Shown here in pieces: positions 16,649 to 25,236 of a stretch of DNA of 64,000 nt. The number at the start of each line of letters is the position of its first letter. Position 1 is the stretch's first letter. Under the pieces are notes generated by a model. It saw nothing but the letters and a program-made list of their open reading frames with translations, made no database searches and was not told the origin of the DNA. The stretch lies in contig NZ_FNTJ01000003.1 in the NCBI RefSeq assembly GCF_900105185.1, positions 62,001 to 126,000 on the forward strand. Reading direction: 5' to 3'. The position numbers and the translations under genes are program-made. This DNA is from Pseudomonas saponiphila (GTDB lineage Bacteria > Pseudomonadota > Gammaproteobacteria > Pseudomonadales > Pseudomonadaceae).

Positions 16649-17796
16649 GCGGCATCCGCCCCGGCCATTTGCCGCGCGATCCAATCGTGAAACGTTTTCA
16701 CATTATATTCTTCTGGCATCAGGACGCCAGCCTTAAACGGACTGGTGCGCAGACCGCGCTGGTTCAATTCGCACACTTCTTCATCTTCATTTTGCACCTG
16801 TTGATTGAACGCAACAATCTGGTGCAGATCGAAATTGGGGTCGGCCAAAGCCGCTGGCGCCACCAGCACCTCGCCGGTGACTTCGGTCTGTTCCGGCCCC
16901 TTGGGGCGATAGGACACGATGCTGATATAATCGACATGCGCGACGATCAACAATGTTGGCCAGATCACACAATAGACCTGGCCAGCGTTGCGCTGGTCCT
17001 CTGTCAATCCAGGAAATTCGGCGGTGGCGGCCGCTCCGCTTAACGTCCAGCTGCGTGCGCCATCACGCAAGCCATGTTCGGGTTCCATGCTGTCGGGGGT
17101 CCAATCGGGCGCATCAGAATAAGCGAGCAGCCCTTTTCTATGGATTGGAATGAGGTCGCATAGCGATGGATGAACACCCGGACAATGCAGGCATTCGTTG
17201 AAATTTTCCCACAGAATTTTCCAGTTGCATTCAACCAGATGGGTTTCGCGGCCTGCGGTTACCAGCTCGCGCATTGGCCAGTTATCAAGGTCATGCAGGC
17301 CAAAGGCATTGTCTGCGCCAAAATCATCGCTGCTTTCCACCGGGCGGACAAACAGCAGCCCATTCCAGTCGATCAGACCAACGCTGCGCAGACCATGATC
17401 CGCTTTGTCGAAATCGGGCGCGTGACTGGCCGCAGCGGTACTTGCCAGTGTGCCGTCGGCGTTAAAGCTCCACGCATGATAGGGACATAATATCCGTCCG
17501 CCGCGCAAAGGTTGTTCGTCGGCGGTGCACAGTTCGGATCCGCGATGCGGACAGACATTGTGATAGGCGCGGACATCGCCGTCTTTGGCTCGAACCAGCA
17601 GGATATTGGCGCCTGCCACATCCACCCGGCGCATCGTGCCAGGGGCTATATCCGACAGCGGCCCGACATAATTCCAGCCTTTTTTCCATATATTGTGCAA
17701 TTCATCGGCATAAACGTTCCCATCGATATAGCGCGACGGCGGCAGCGACGGGGTGGCCTCACGCAGCAGCGGGGAGAGGGGATGGATCTGTTGCAT
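16645..17796 (-). CDS. Rieske-type ring-hydroxylating oxygenase, alpha subunit
   Basis: 383 residues. The Rieske [2Fe-2S] ligands are CPHRG (about residue 84) and CPYHAW (about 105). The catalytic domain has NFNECLHCPGVHPSLCDL, which supplies the two histidines of the mononuclear iron site. Proteins of this class hydroxylate or demethylate aromatic or alicyclic substrates and need a separate reductase; none is encoded nearby. The gene is divergent from a TetR regulator, with a palindromic operator between them, and is coupled to the SCP2-like gene. The substrate cannot be named from sequence. Confidence 0.8.
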   Translation of the reverse strand: MQQIHPLSPLLREATPSLPPSRYIDGNVYADELHNIWKKGWNYVGPLSDIAPGTMRRVDVAGANILLVRAKDGDVRAYHNVCPHRGSELCTADEQPLRGGRILCPYHAWSFNADGTLASTAAASHAPDFDKADHGLRSVGLIDWNGLLFVRPVESSDDFGADNAFGLHDLDNWPMRELVTAGRETHLVECNWKILWENFNECLHCPGVHPSLCDLIPIHRKGLLAYSDAPDWTPDSMEPEHGLRDGARSWTLSGAAATAEFPGLTEDQRNAGQVYCVIWPTLLIVAHVDYISIVSYRPKGPEQTEVTGEVLVAPAALADPNFDLHQIVAFNQQVQNEDEEVCELNQRGLRTSPFKAGVLMPEEYNVKTFHDWIARQMAGADAA

Positions 17797-17835
17797 GATG
17801 GCGTCCTGTGTTCTACCTCAGATAAGTACACTTTA

Positions 17836-17851
17836 CCTGTCAGCTGACAGG
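17836..17851. promoter_or_regulatory. TetR operator palindrome (oxygenase/regulator interval)
   Basis: CCTGTCAGCTGACAGG is a perfect 16-bp palindrome in the 78-bp gap between the divergent oxygenase and TetR genes, and a further CTGTCA follows at 17852. The same half-site CTGTCA/TGACAG recurs at 20931-20963 before the MFS and amine oxidase genes, so one regulator probably controls both. Confidence 0.75.
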
Positions 17852-17874
17852 CTGTCAATTCCAGAGCGTCGCTT

Positions 17875-18543
17875 ATGCAAAATGCCAATTCTCATATTAC
17901 GATTGACGGGGGCGTTAGCCTGCAAGAGGCGATATCTGGCATTCGCGGACCGCGCCCGGCGCATACCGCTACAGCGTGTGAAATCTTGGATGCCGCTGTG
18001 GCGCTGGTCGAAGAAGTGGGCGCAGAAAATTTTTCGGCGCACAAGGTGGCGGAACGTTCGGGCCTGAAGCTGGCTTCGGTACAATATTATTTTCCGACCC
18101 GCGCGGCACTGGTGCGCGCAATGATCGAATATTGGATCGATGATTATCATGACCGCCTGATTACCAAACTGACGGGTCAGTCGGCTGATCCAGCAGCAGC
18201 CATGCGCGATTATCTGGATTTTCTGATGGTTGAGTCGCTCGCGCTGCGCGGCCGCGCATTCTGGAATTATGTCTGGTCCCTTGCCGATCTCGACGCCGAC
18301 GTCAGCGCCGCACTGACGCAGTTTATGACGCTCTATCGCTCGTTGTTTGCGCTGCTGATCCGCCGGGTCAATAGCGCGCTCTCCGAACGGGAAGCCCTTC
18401 GCTTGGCAGCGGCGCTCAGCAGCATGATCGACGGGATTGGATCGGTGGTGGGGGAAGGCAGGCCAGCTGCTGCTGACCTTGTTGGTATAGAGGCTATGGT
18501 CAAGTCTCTGGCGTTCCGGATTGCGGTGGAGGTACCCCGTTAA
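17875..18543 (+). CDS. TetR-family transcriptional regulator
   Basis: 222 residues. The helix-turn-helix is near residues 33-80 (HTATACEILDAAVALVEEVG, then HKVAERSGLKLASVQYYFPTRAALV), canonical for TetR. The C-terminal ligand domain is unspecific. It is divergent from the oxygenase operon and probably represses it and itself through the palindrome at 17836. Its last 44 bp overlap the 3' end of the convergent MFS gene, an unusual but possible tail overlap. The likely inducer is the oxygenase substrate. Confidence 0.85.
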   Translation: MQNANSHITIDGGVSLQEAISGIRGPRPAHTATACEILDAAVALVEEVGAENFSAHKVAERSGLKLASVQYYFPTRAALVRAMIEYWIDDYHDRLITKLTGQSADPAAAMRDYLDFLMVESLALRGRAFWNYVWSLADLDADVSAALTQFMTLYRSLFALLIRRVNSALSEREALRLAAALSSMIDGIGSVVGEGRPAAADLVGIEAMVKSLAFRIAVEVPR

Positions 18544-19753
18544 GGTTGCGTGACCATGCAGCAGCGGCGAATGCCGGGGCTGCAAGCAACAGAAACGCGA
18601 CGGCGATGCTCACTGACCACAGCGGCCCGTGCGATATATCGGCCGTCAGGCCAACCGCCGCTGGCCCCGCCATCATGCCCGCCGCCTGTACCGCAGGCAT
18701 GAGCGATGCCGCCGCCGAAGCATCTTTTTGTCCGGCTAGCGCGCCCAATTGAAATGGCGCGATAAAGGCACTAGCGCAGGCCCCGATCAGATAATAGCTG
18801 ACGTAAGTCGTTGGGCCAAGCACAAGGTAGAGCGGGGACACGCACAGCAGGATGATCGCCGTTCCGCCGATAAAGGCGGGTAGACGCCCGATCCGTTGGC
18901 CAATCGGTGCAGCCGCGAGGCTGCCGATCACTGCAAGCACAGTCGATCCCACCAGCAACTGGCTCATTCCCGACAATGACATGCCGACATCGCTGCCGAG
19001 CACTTCGGAAAAAGCCCATGATGCCTGCGTGGATGCCGAGAGCAGCGCAATGGACAGCAACAGCAACCAGCTTGGCCGGGTGAGACTGGCAGCCGGTACC
19101 ACCAACGCCGCCGGGTTTGCTGACCTCTTTGGCAGCAAGCCCACTAACGGCAGCGCTGTGACGAAGCATCCTGCGAGCAATATGATAACGCCGGTCCAGC
19201 CAAGCGCATCGCCAGCGACCGGTAACAGCAACAGCACCACCAAACCGATCACCAACTGTGCCGTAAAAGCATAAGCAAAATTGCGATCAGGTGCGGCGCT
19301 TTCGGACAGCACAACGATCGCAATGACGATCAACGGACCGCCGCCGAATATGCTGGCTGTCGCGCGGATGATAAGCAAGACGTCAGGTGAGAGGGTAAAC
19401 GCCGTCGCCACGATCCCGGCGATCATCACCAGCAACGCCGCCAGCGCGGCTGCCCGCCAGTTGAAGCGGGTTATCCACCAGCGCGCGGTGAGCGCGGCGA
19501 TCACACCGCCCAGTGACTCTGCACCAGCGAGCAGACCGATTTCGCGCTCGGTCAGCGGCACCCGCTGTGCCAGCAGCGCAAGATAAACCGGGGTTATATA
19601 GGTGATGAGCGGGGCGAGCGCGTAGAGCAGCCACGCGGCGCGCGCCGCAAGAACCGCGGGCCGTTCTTCAGCATTGGCGGGGTCAAGCGCCAGCAGCGTG
19701 GTTGTCGGATCGCTGCGGCGGGTCAGCTTCATAATCGACTGGAATAACGACAT
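18500..19753 (-). CDS. MFS transporter
   Basis: About 417 residues from ATG 19753 (MSLFQSIMKLTRR); the longer frame to 19795 would overlap the upstream gene more. Some 12 hydrophobic helices are visible, with the loop 2-3 region GAESLGGVIAALTARWW in the usual MFS position. It is the second gene of a two-transporter operon behind the MFS at 19770. Probably moves the organic compound handled by the neighbouring oxygenase. Direction and substrate unknown. Confidence 0.75.
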   Translation of the reverse strand: MSLFQSIMKLTRRSDPTTTLLALDPANAEERPAVLAARAAWLLYALAPLITYITPVYLALLAQRVPLTEREIGLLAGAESLGGVIAALTARWWITRFNWRAAALAALLVMIAGIVATAFTLSPDVLLIIRATASIFGGGPLIVIAIVVLSESAAPDRNFAYAFTAQLVIGLVVLLLLPVAGDALGWTGVIILLAGCFVTALPLVGLLPKRSANPAALVVPAASLTRPSWLLLLSIALLSASTQASWAFSEVLGSDVGMSLSGMSQLLVGSTVLAVIGSLAAAPIGQRIGRLPAFIGGTAIILLCVSPLYLVLGPTTYVSYYLIGACASAFIAPFQLGALAGQKDASAAASLMPAVQAAGMMAGPAAVGLTADISHGPLWSVSIAVAFLLLAAPAFAAAAWSRNLNGVPPPQSGTPET

Positions 19754-19769
19754 TATTTTGTTTCCGGCG

Positions 19770-20915
19770 TCATTGGGTGTCGCCGTGATCGCCACGCGGC
19801 AAATTCGGGCGCAGGCGCGCCAAAGGCCATGCCAGCAACAGCAGCGGCCCCAGCGCCCATGCTAACCCACATTGAGTCGACAAGCCAAGGCCAAGGCCAC
19901 CCAGCGCAGGCGCGATCGCCCCGCCGACGGTATAGGCCGCGATGACGATCGATACCGCCAGCGACTGCCCGCGAAACGAGCGGCCTACATGGATCATCGT
20001 CAGCGTATAAATCGCGCCGCCCGCGCCGCCCCAGATAATGGCGGCAAGCCAGATCATCGCATCAATGCCCGATCCCAACGGCGCTGCCAGCAGCGACAGT
20101 AACAAGGTAGCGCACAATATCTGCATCATCGGCCCGATGCCAAAGCGGTCGGCCAATCGCCCGACCGGATATTGCATCACCAAGCTGGCCACGGCGATGA
20201 CGCCGGTAAGGATGATTGCGCTATCAGTGGCGATAGCGCCAAGCCGTTCAGCTTGAATCGGGGCCAGTACATTCAACCCGACCTCAAAAACACCGCCGAT
20301 AAAGCCTAGCGCTGCGAGCGGAAGAAAGACGTGCCACGACGCGTTGCCGCCGGGCGTATCATTTGTGGCAAATTGCACCTTTTCAGCCGTTCCGCCTATC
20401 AGCACCGGCAGCCATGATGCGACCGCAAGCCCAATCGCGACATAGCCCGCGCTATCGAGCGTCAGCGCGAACAAAGGCACCAAGAACGGGCCGATGGCAT
20501 AGGCGGCGGCGACAAGCGTTTGATAGAAGCCAGTTACGCGGCCCAGACTGTCTATCGGAGCAGACCATGCGATCATCGCCTCAACCGCGCTCCAGCGATA
20601 GGCGGCGCCAATGCCGACCAACCCCGCGCCGAGGCACAGCGACGCATAATCGCGGCTAAGCGCCGACATCACAATTCCCGCGCTCGACAAGAGCAACCCC
20701 GCGCCAAACATCCTGCCAAAGCCGAAACGGCGCATAGCCAGTGGCACCAGCGGCAAGTTAACCAGCAAGGCAGCAAACGGGACAGCTGCATAAAGCCCGA
20801 CATAGCCGGGGGTCACGCGCTGTTCGTTCATGAACAGCGCGATCAAAGGCAACATCATCGCCACTGCGACAACATCGATCAGGGAGGAAAAAGCGAAGCG
20901 CCAAACTGATTGCAT
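19770..20915 (-). CDS. MFS transporter
   Basis: 381 residues from ATG 20915 (MQSVWRFAFSSLIDVVAVAM). The longer frame begins inside the operator and lacks a proper start. Twelve predicted transmembrane helices and GRVTGFYQTLVAAAYAIGPF in the central region fit the major facilitator superfamily. It is divergent from the amine oxidase, with the TetR-type operators in between, and is followed closely by a second MFS gene. Two unlike MFS proteins in tandem may serve uptake and efflux. Confidence 0.75.
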   Translation of the reverse strand: MQSVWRFAFSSLIDVVAVAMMLPLIALFMNEQRVTPGYVGLYAAVPFAALLVNLPLVPLAMRRFGFGRMFGAGLLLSSAGIVMSALSRDYASLCLGAGLVGIGAAYRWSAVEAMIAWSAPIDSLGRVTGFYQTLVAAAYAIGPFLVPLFALTLDSAGYVAIGLAVASWLPVLIGGTAEKVQFATNDTPGGNASWHVFLPLAALGFIGGVFEVGLNVLAPIQAERLGAIATDSAIILTGVIAVASLVMQYPVGRLADRFGIGPMMQILCATLLLSLLAAPLGSGIDAMIWLAAIIWGGAGGAIYTLTMIHVGRSFRGQSLAVSIVIAAYTVGGAIAPALGGLGLGLSTQCGLAWALGPLLLLAWPLARLRPNLPRGDHGDTQ

Positions 20916-20930
20916 ATATTCAACGGCGCT

Positions 20931-20963
20931 ACCTGTCACTTGACAGTGTGTCAACTGACAGGT
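20931..20963. promoter_or_regulatory. Tandem TetR-type operators (MFS/amine oxidase interval)
   Basis: CTGTCACTTGACAG (20933-20946) and TGTCAACTGACA (20949-20960) are adjacent palindromes, enclosed by an outer pair ACCTGTCA / TGACAGGT (20931-20938 and 20956-20963). Half-sites are identical to the palindrome at 17836, which ties this divergent promoter to the same TetR protein. Confidence 0.72.
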
Positions 20964-20989
20964 AACACTATGATGATGAAAGCTATGAC

Positions 20990-21685
20990 ATGATTACCCG
21001 AAGAGCCATGATTGCCAGCGCTGTTGCAGCAGGAGCGATGTCGTCACCGCGAGCTTGGGCGCAGGCGGGACAGTCGCTCGCCCCTTCGACCGTTTACGAC
21101 GTCGCCATCATTGGCGCTGGGGCCGCCGGTATTGCTGCTGCACGGGCTTTGGCAGGGGCCGGTGCGCGGGTCATTGTGCTGGAGGCGCGCGGGCGTCCTG
21201 GCGGCCGCATTGTCACCGACAGTCAAACACTCGGTTTGCCGTTCGACGTCGGCGCCAGTTATATTCACAACGCGCCGATCAATCCGATTACGGCGCTTGC
21301 GGCGCAGCAGGGCGTTACAGTCATCCCCAGCGATCGCGAATCGCTTGCCCTGCGAGCCAATAGCCGCAACGAGCCTCGATCAGTCGTCAATCGCTATGTT
21401 GCGGCTGACCAACGGCTGATGCGGCGCTCCGAACGCATCGCGCGATCAGGCAACGATCAACCATTCAGCGCCGTGCCGCGCGACATTTACGAACGGCGAT
21501 TCGTTGATCTCCATTGTGCCACCGATATCGCTGCCGACGCGGATCGGGTGTCGGTGCTTGATATTGCGAGCGCTGGCGCGACCGATGACCGCTTCCCGAT
21601 TGGCGGTTTTGGTACGATGATGATGCGCGCTGCAACCGGCCTGCCTGTCAACGGCGGAGCAAAAGTCGGCCATGCGGCGGCGTAA
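20990..21685 (+). pseudogene. Flavin amine oxidase, truncated by IS21
   Basis: The N-terminus MITRRAMIASAVAAGAMSSP looks like a Tat signal, and YDVAIIGAGAAGIAAARALAGAGARVIVLEARGRPGGR is a Rossmann FAD site of the amine oxidase family. Members are about 450 residues; here 231 codons remain and the last ones are read from the left end of an IS21 element at 21676. The substrate-binding and C-terminal FAD parts are lost, so it should be inactive. It belonged to the TetR-controlled cluster. Confidence 0.8.
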
Positions 21686-21704
21686 AACCAGGCCACGGTG
21701 TTAC

Positions 21705-21757
21705 ATGCCGGGGGGAGTGGCGTGAGGGCGTAGCCCGAAGGCCACTCCCCCCGGCAT
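21705..21757. repeat. 17-bp perfect stem-loop inside the IS21 end
   Basis: Arms at 21705-21721 and 21741-21757 are exactly complementary (ATGCCGGGGGGAGTGGC and its reverse complement) around a 19-base loop. It lies between the left IS end and the istB stop, so it may terminate transcription out of or into the element. Confidence 0.75.
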
Positions 21758-21768
21758 TGGCTTGATTT

Positions 21769-22536
21769 TCAGGGTCTGGTTTTGGCCTTTCGGGCCCGGC
21801 TGTGAGCGAGGCGATAGCTTTCGCCGTTCATCTCGAGGATGCTGACGTGATGGGTCAGACGATCGAGGAGCGCGCCTGTGAGGCGCTCGGATCCGAAGGT
21901 TTCGGTCCATTCGTCGAAGGGCAGGTTGCTGGTGATCAAGGTGGAGCCGCGCTCATAGCGCTGGGAGATCAGCTCGAACAACAGTTCGGCACCGGTCTTG
22001 GAGAGCGGTACGAAGCCCAGTTCGTCAATGATGAGCAGCTTGTATCCGGCCATCTGCTTCTGGAAGCGCAGGAGACGCCGCTCGTCGCGCGCCTCCATCA
22101 TCTCGCTGACCAGCGCCGCCGCAGTGGTGAAGCCCACCGACAGTCCTTTCTGGCATGCTGCCAGTCCGAGCCCCAAAGCTACGTGCGTCTTCCCGGTGCC
22201 CGATGGCCCCAGAGCGATGGCGTTCTCACGCCGCTCGATCCACTCGCAGCGCGCCATCTCGAGCACCTGCATCTTGTTGAGCCTGGGGATGACGGCGAAG
22301 TCGAAGCTATCGAGGCTTTTGACGGCGGGGAAGCGCGCGGCCTTGATGCGCCGCTCGACCATACGACGCTCCCTGTCGATCATCTCCATCTCGACGAGAC
22401 GGGCGAGGAAGCGGATATGATCGACGCCTTCAGCGGCACATTGCCGGGCGAGCTTGTGATGCTCTCGCAGGCACGTAGGCAGCTTGAGGGCCTTGAGATG
22501 GTGAGCGAGAAGAATCTCCGGTGCCTGATCGCTCAT
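21769..22536 (-). CDS. istB: IstB-like transposition helper ATPase
   Basis: 255 residues from ATG 22536 (MSDQAPEILLAHHLKALKLP), overlapping the istA stop (ATGA 22533-22536). The Walker A-like GPSGTGKTHVALGLGLAACQ and Walker B LLIIDELGFVPLS define the AAA+ IstB subunit that activates IstA and chooses targets. The frame remains open upstream to 22986, but that part is the shadow of istA. It appears intact. Confidence 0.88.
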   Translation of the reverse strand: MSDQAPEILLAHHLKALKLPTCLREHHKLARQCAAEGVDHIRFLARLVEMEMIDRERRMVERRIKAARFPAVKSLDSFDFAVIPRLNKMQVLEMARCEWIERRENAIALGPSGTGKTHVALGLGLAACQKGLSVGFTTAAALVSEMMEARDERRLLRFQKQMAGYKLLIIDELGFVPLSKTGAELLFELISQRYERGSTLITSNLPFDEWTETFGSERLTGALLDRLTHHVSILEMNGESYRLAHSRARKAKTRP

Positions 22537-24041
22537 GCGGCCTCCTGCCTGTCGCAGAGCAGGCTCAGATAGGCTCTGGCAACGGTCTTCTCGACCGTGG
22601 TGCGAGGCAGGAAGGGATAGATGTCCAGGTCCAGTCTGGGCGGTACGCGTTCGACCCGGCACAGGACGAGGTGCTTGACGGCATCGAAGCCGATGGCGCC
22701 AAGGGCGATGGCCTGTTCCACCGCCGCCTGGAGATCGGCGAGGGTGAACGTTTCCAGCAGGCGCAGCACCTGCACATATTCGCGCCTGCCATGTTTGTGC
22801 ATGCGCCCTTCCATCAACCGCTGCAGCGTCCCGAACGCTTCGGGCAAATCCCAGCCCTGCAAAGGGGCGGCCTGGTCGAATGCGTTGATCTTCTGCTCGA
22901 CCAGCGGGAGATAGTGGAGCGGGGCGAAGATAACCTCCTCGCGGGCATAGCAACGAGGATGACGGGCGATAACTTCGCTGCGGCATCCGATCACCACTTC
23001 ATCGACATAGGCCCTGATCCAGACCTCCTGATGGCCCCAGACTACCGGAACCGAATAATCGTTGGTCTTGTAGCGCACCAGAGATTGCGAGGAGACCCGC
23101 CCGCTCGTCTGATCGCAGGCCTCGAAGGGTGTAGCGGGCAGAGGCTGCATGGCCGCCAGATCGCGCTGCAAGCGCTCACCGATCGTCTCGCTCTCCCCGC
23201 GCACCTTGTCCTGCTGGCGCTTGCGGCATTGCTCCTCCAGCCACAGGTTGAAGGCCTCCCAGGTCGGGAACTTCGGGATCGGCACCATGAAATTGCGGCG
23301 GCAGTAACCTACCAGCCCTTCCACATTGCCTTTCTCGTTCCCCTTGCCCGGGCGGGCATAGCGGTCGCGGATCACGTAATGCGACAGGAAAGCGCTGAAC
23401 AGCGTGGCACGCTTGCGCGTGCCGTCTGGCAGGATTTTCGCCACAAGGCAGCGATCGTTGTCATAGACGATCGAGCGCGGCACCGCGCCGAAGAACGCGA
23501 AGGCATGGACATGTCCGTCCACCCAGGCCTCCGCCACCGCCGCCGGATAGGCTCGCACATAGCAGGCATCACTGTGCGGCAGATCGAGCGCGAAGAAGTA
23601 GGCTTTTTGCTCCACCCCGCCGATCTCCACCAGAGCTTCCCCGAAATCGGCCTGTGCATCTCCCGCCGGGTGCGCCAGCGGCACGAACATCTCCCGGCTG
23701 CGCTGCTCGCGCTCCCGGATGTAATCCTTGATGATCGTATAGCCGCCGGTGAAACCATGCTCGGTGCGCAAACGGTCGAATACCCGCTTCGCCGTATGGC
23801 GCTGCTTGCGCGGGACACCGCGATCCCCCTCAAGCCATCCATCGATGATCCCCACAAACCCGTCCAGCTTCGGGCGCTGCGGTGCAGACTGACGCCGGTA
23901 ACCCGGCGGCGATGAAAACGACAGCATCTTGCGCACCGTATCGCGCGACACATTGAAACGCTTCGCCGCCGCCCGCTGGCTCATGCCATCCGCGCAAGCC
24001 AAACGGACCTGAAGATAAAGTTCCACGCTGTAGATCCCCAC
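22533..24041 (-). CDS. istA: IS21 transposase IstA
   Basis: 502 residues. An N-terminal helix-turn-helix (DGMSQRAAAKRFNVSRDTVRKML) is followed by the RNase H-like core with DFGEALVEIGG and YDNDRC, and a basic C-terminal domain. Normal length for IstA of this subgroup. Translationally coupled to istB. It looks functional, although the element lacks a target duplication. Confidence 0.88.
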   Translation of the reverse strand: MGIYSVELYLQVRLACADGMSQRAAAKRFNVSRDTVRKMLSFSSPPGYRRQSAPQRPKLDGFVGIIDGWLEGDRGVPRKQRHTAKRVFDRLRTEHGFTGGYTIIKDYIREREQRSREMFVPLAHPAGDAQADFGEALVEIGGVEQKAYFFALDLPHSDACYVRAYPAAVAEAWVDGHVHAFAFFGAVPRSIVYDNDRCLVAKILPDGTRKRATLFSAFLSHYVIRDRYARPGKGNEKGNVEGLVGYCRRNFMVPIPKFPTWEAFNLWLEEQCRKRQQDKVRGESETIGERLQRDLAAMQPLPATPFEACDQTSGRVSSQSLVRYKTNDYSVPVVWGHQEVWIRAYVDEVVIGCRSEVIARHPRCYAREEVIFAPLHYLPLVEQKINAFDQAAPLQGWDLPEAFGTLQRLMEGRMHKHGRREYVQVLRLLETFTLADLQAAVEQAIALGAIGFDAVKHLVLCRVERVPPRLDLDIYPFLPRTTVEKTVARAYLSLLCDRQEAA

Positions 24042-24092
24042 ACCTCCCTGACTTGGCAGAAAGGCTTCAAGGTGGACGACTTTTACGCCGCC

Positions 24093-24163
24093 CGCAGCAG
24101 GACTATCCCGCCGCTAGCGTGGCCGAATATTGCTCCGCCGTTCTCATTCAATGAAGCGTACAT
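24093..24163 (-). pseudogene. 5' stub of an unidentified gene cut by IS21
   Basis: Reading left from ATG 24163 gives MYASLNENGGAIFGHASGG, preceded by a perfect AGGAGG site at 24171-24176. The frame enters the IS21 end after about 24 codons. It is clearly a genuine gene start whose body is gone. No family is recognised from so short a piece. Confidence 0.5.
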
Positions 24164-24273
24164 GGTTTTTCCTCCTGATGGTTGATGCGTCGCATCAGGA
24201 GATCGAAGGATGTGGGCGACGAGACGGGTCAGGGACCGCGGAACGCGGCCGCGAAGCGGCGATGGGGGTAACG

Positions 24274-24300
24274 ATTTTTCCGGGCTTGCCCGGCAAAAAT
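24274..24300. terminator. Hairpin with flanking T- and A-runs
   Basis: ATTTTTCCGGGC and GCCCGGCAAAAAT pair with one bulge and a two-base loop, giving a terminator shape on both strands. It lies in the 24164-24486 stretch, in which I see no gene. Confidence 0.5.
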
Positions 24301-24486
24301 GGTGGGGCCCCGTCGTCCTTGACGCGTCTCCAAAGCCCGCATCACCCTTGAAATCTCTGTGAGAGAGACCTCTCCAACGTCAGCGGGATTACGCCAACGC
24401 CGGCCCCGCCAGCGGTTTTCCTACACGCTTGCCATGTGCCAAACCTGTGTGTGGAGGGGATCAATGGCCAACGAAAGGCGAGATAC

Positions 24487-24717
24487 ATGGCGAGGTCCAA
24501 AGCCAGCGCACGCGACGCGCTCAAGAAACTTCGTGAACAGCGGGGCGAACTCGATGTCAGGGAGGCACAGCTTCGCGACGAAACCGCCGCCGAACTCGGC
24601 AAGATTCTTATCGAATGCGGCGCGGAAATGATCGAACCCGCAGACCTGAAACAGCTTGTCCGTGCGTCGATGACGCTCGGGATCGAGGCAGCATTGCAAC
24701 GCCTCGCCCCCGCATAA
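24487..24717 (+). CDS. TraC/DUF6437-like small protein
   Basis: 76 residues from ATG 24487 (MARSKASARDALKKLREQRG); an earlier in-frame Met adds 17 unlikely residues. A basic N-terminal coiled coil is followed by ELGKILIECGAEMIEPADLKQLVRASMTLG. This matches my memory of a short family common on sphingomonad plasmids (DUF6437) and resembles TraC of Agrobacterium-type conjugation systems. It lies tail to tail with ssb. A role in DNA transfer is inferred, not shown. Confidence 0.5.
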   Translation: MARSKASARDALKKLREQRGELDVREAQLRDETAAELGKILIECGAEMIEPADLKQLVRASMTLGIEAALQRLAPA

Positions 24718-24834
24718 GCACTCCATGCAGCGATGCGCGGGCTCGATGCCCCGCATCGCTGCTAACGCCGGTGTACAAAAGAAAAGGCCCCGATAGCGTG
24801 TGCCATCGGGGCCTTGTTCCAGCCATATCGGCTT

Positions 24835-25236
24835 TCAGTCCTCGTCGATATCGGGCGCCTCTTCATTGCTGCGATTGTTGCCATCTGACCGGCCCTTGGT
24901 CAGGAAATCCACCTTGTCGGCGATGATCTCGCAGCCGTAGCGCTTGGTGCCGGTCTGGTCTTCCCACTGGGTGTAGTGGATGCGCCCCTCGACCGTCACC
25001 ATCTGGCCCTTGCTGCAGAACTTGGCGACGTTCTGGCCGAGGCCATTGAAGCAGGTGATCCGGTGGAATTCGCTATCCTTGGCGGTGTAGCCGTTCTCAT
25101 CCTTGTAGGTCTTGCCGTCCTTGCGGGCGGGCCGGTCGGTCACAACCGAGATGCTGGTGATGCTGGTTCCGCCAGTGGTGGTGCGGGTTTCGGGATCGCG
25201 GGCGATGCGGCCGACGAGGATAACGAGATTGGTCAT
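24835..25236 (-). CDS. ssb: Single-stranded DNA-binding protein
   Basis: 133 residues from ATG 25236, with AGGAGAA upstream. MTNLVILVGRIARDPETR is the OB-fold start of SSB. FHRITCFNGLGQNVAKFCSKGQMVTVEGRI carries the conserved central strand, and the acidic tail ends PDIDED rather than the usual DIPF. It probably coats ssDNA during transfer or replication of the element. The atypical tail may weaken partner binding. The extended frame to 25392 is not used. Confidence 0.85.
   Translation of the reverse strand: MTNLVILVGRIARDPETRTTTGGTSITSISVVTDRPARKDGKTYKDENGYTAKDSEFHRITCFNGLGQNVAKFCSKGQMVTVEGRIHYTQWEDQTGTKRYGCEIIADKVDFLTKGRSDGNNRSNEEAPDIDED

Larger units (their letters stand above)
21676..24092 (-). 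mobile_element. IS21-family element
   Basis: About 2.4 kb with istA and istB on the minus strand. The ends share GGCGGCGTAAAA followed five bases later by CCAC as inverted repeats (21676-21687 and 24081-24092). No target duplication is seen and the flanks belong to different genes on opposite strands, so this copy probably caused or suffered a deletion. Confidence 0.8.

Noticed and set aside
20916..20954. Longer start for the MFS gene at 19770
   Set aside because: The extension begins at a TTG inside the TetR operator palindromes and has no ribosome-binding site.
22521..23915. 464-codon plus-strand ORF over istA
   Set aside because: Shadow of istA; no start signal and no recognisable product.
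24130..24351. 73-codon plus-strand ORF after the IS21
   Set aside because: It runs over the AGGAGG and start of the opposite-strand stub and over a hairpin; no sign of coding.
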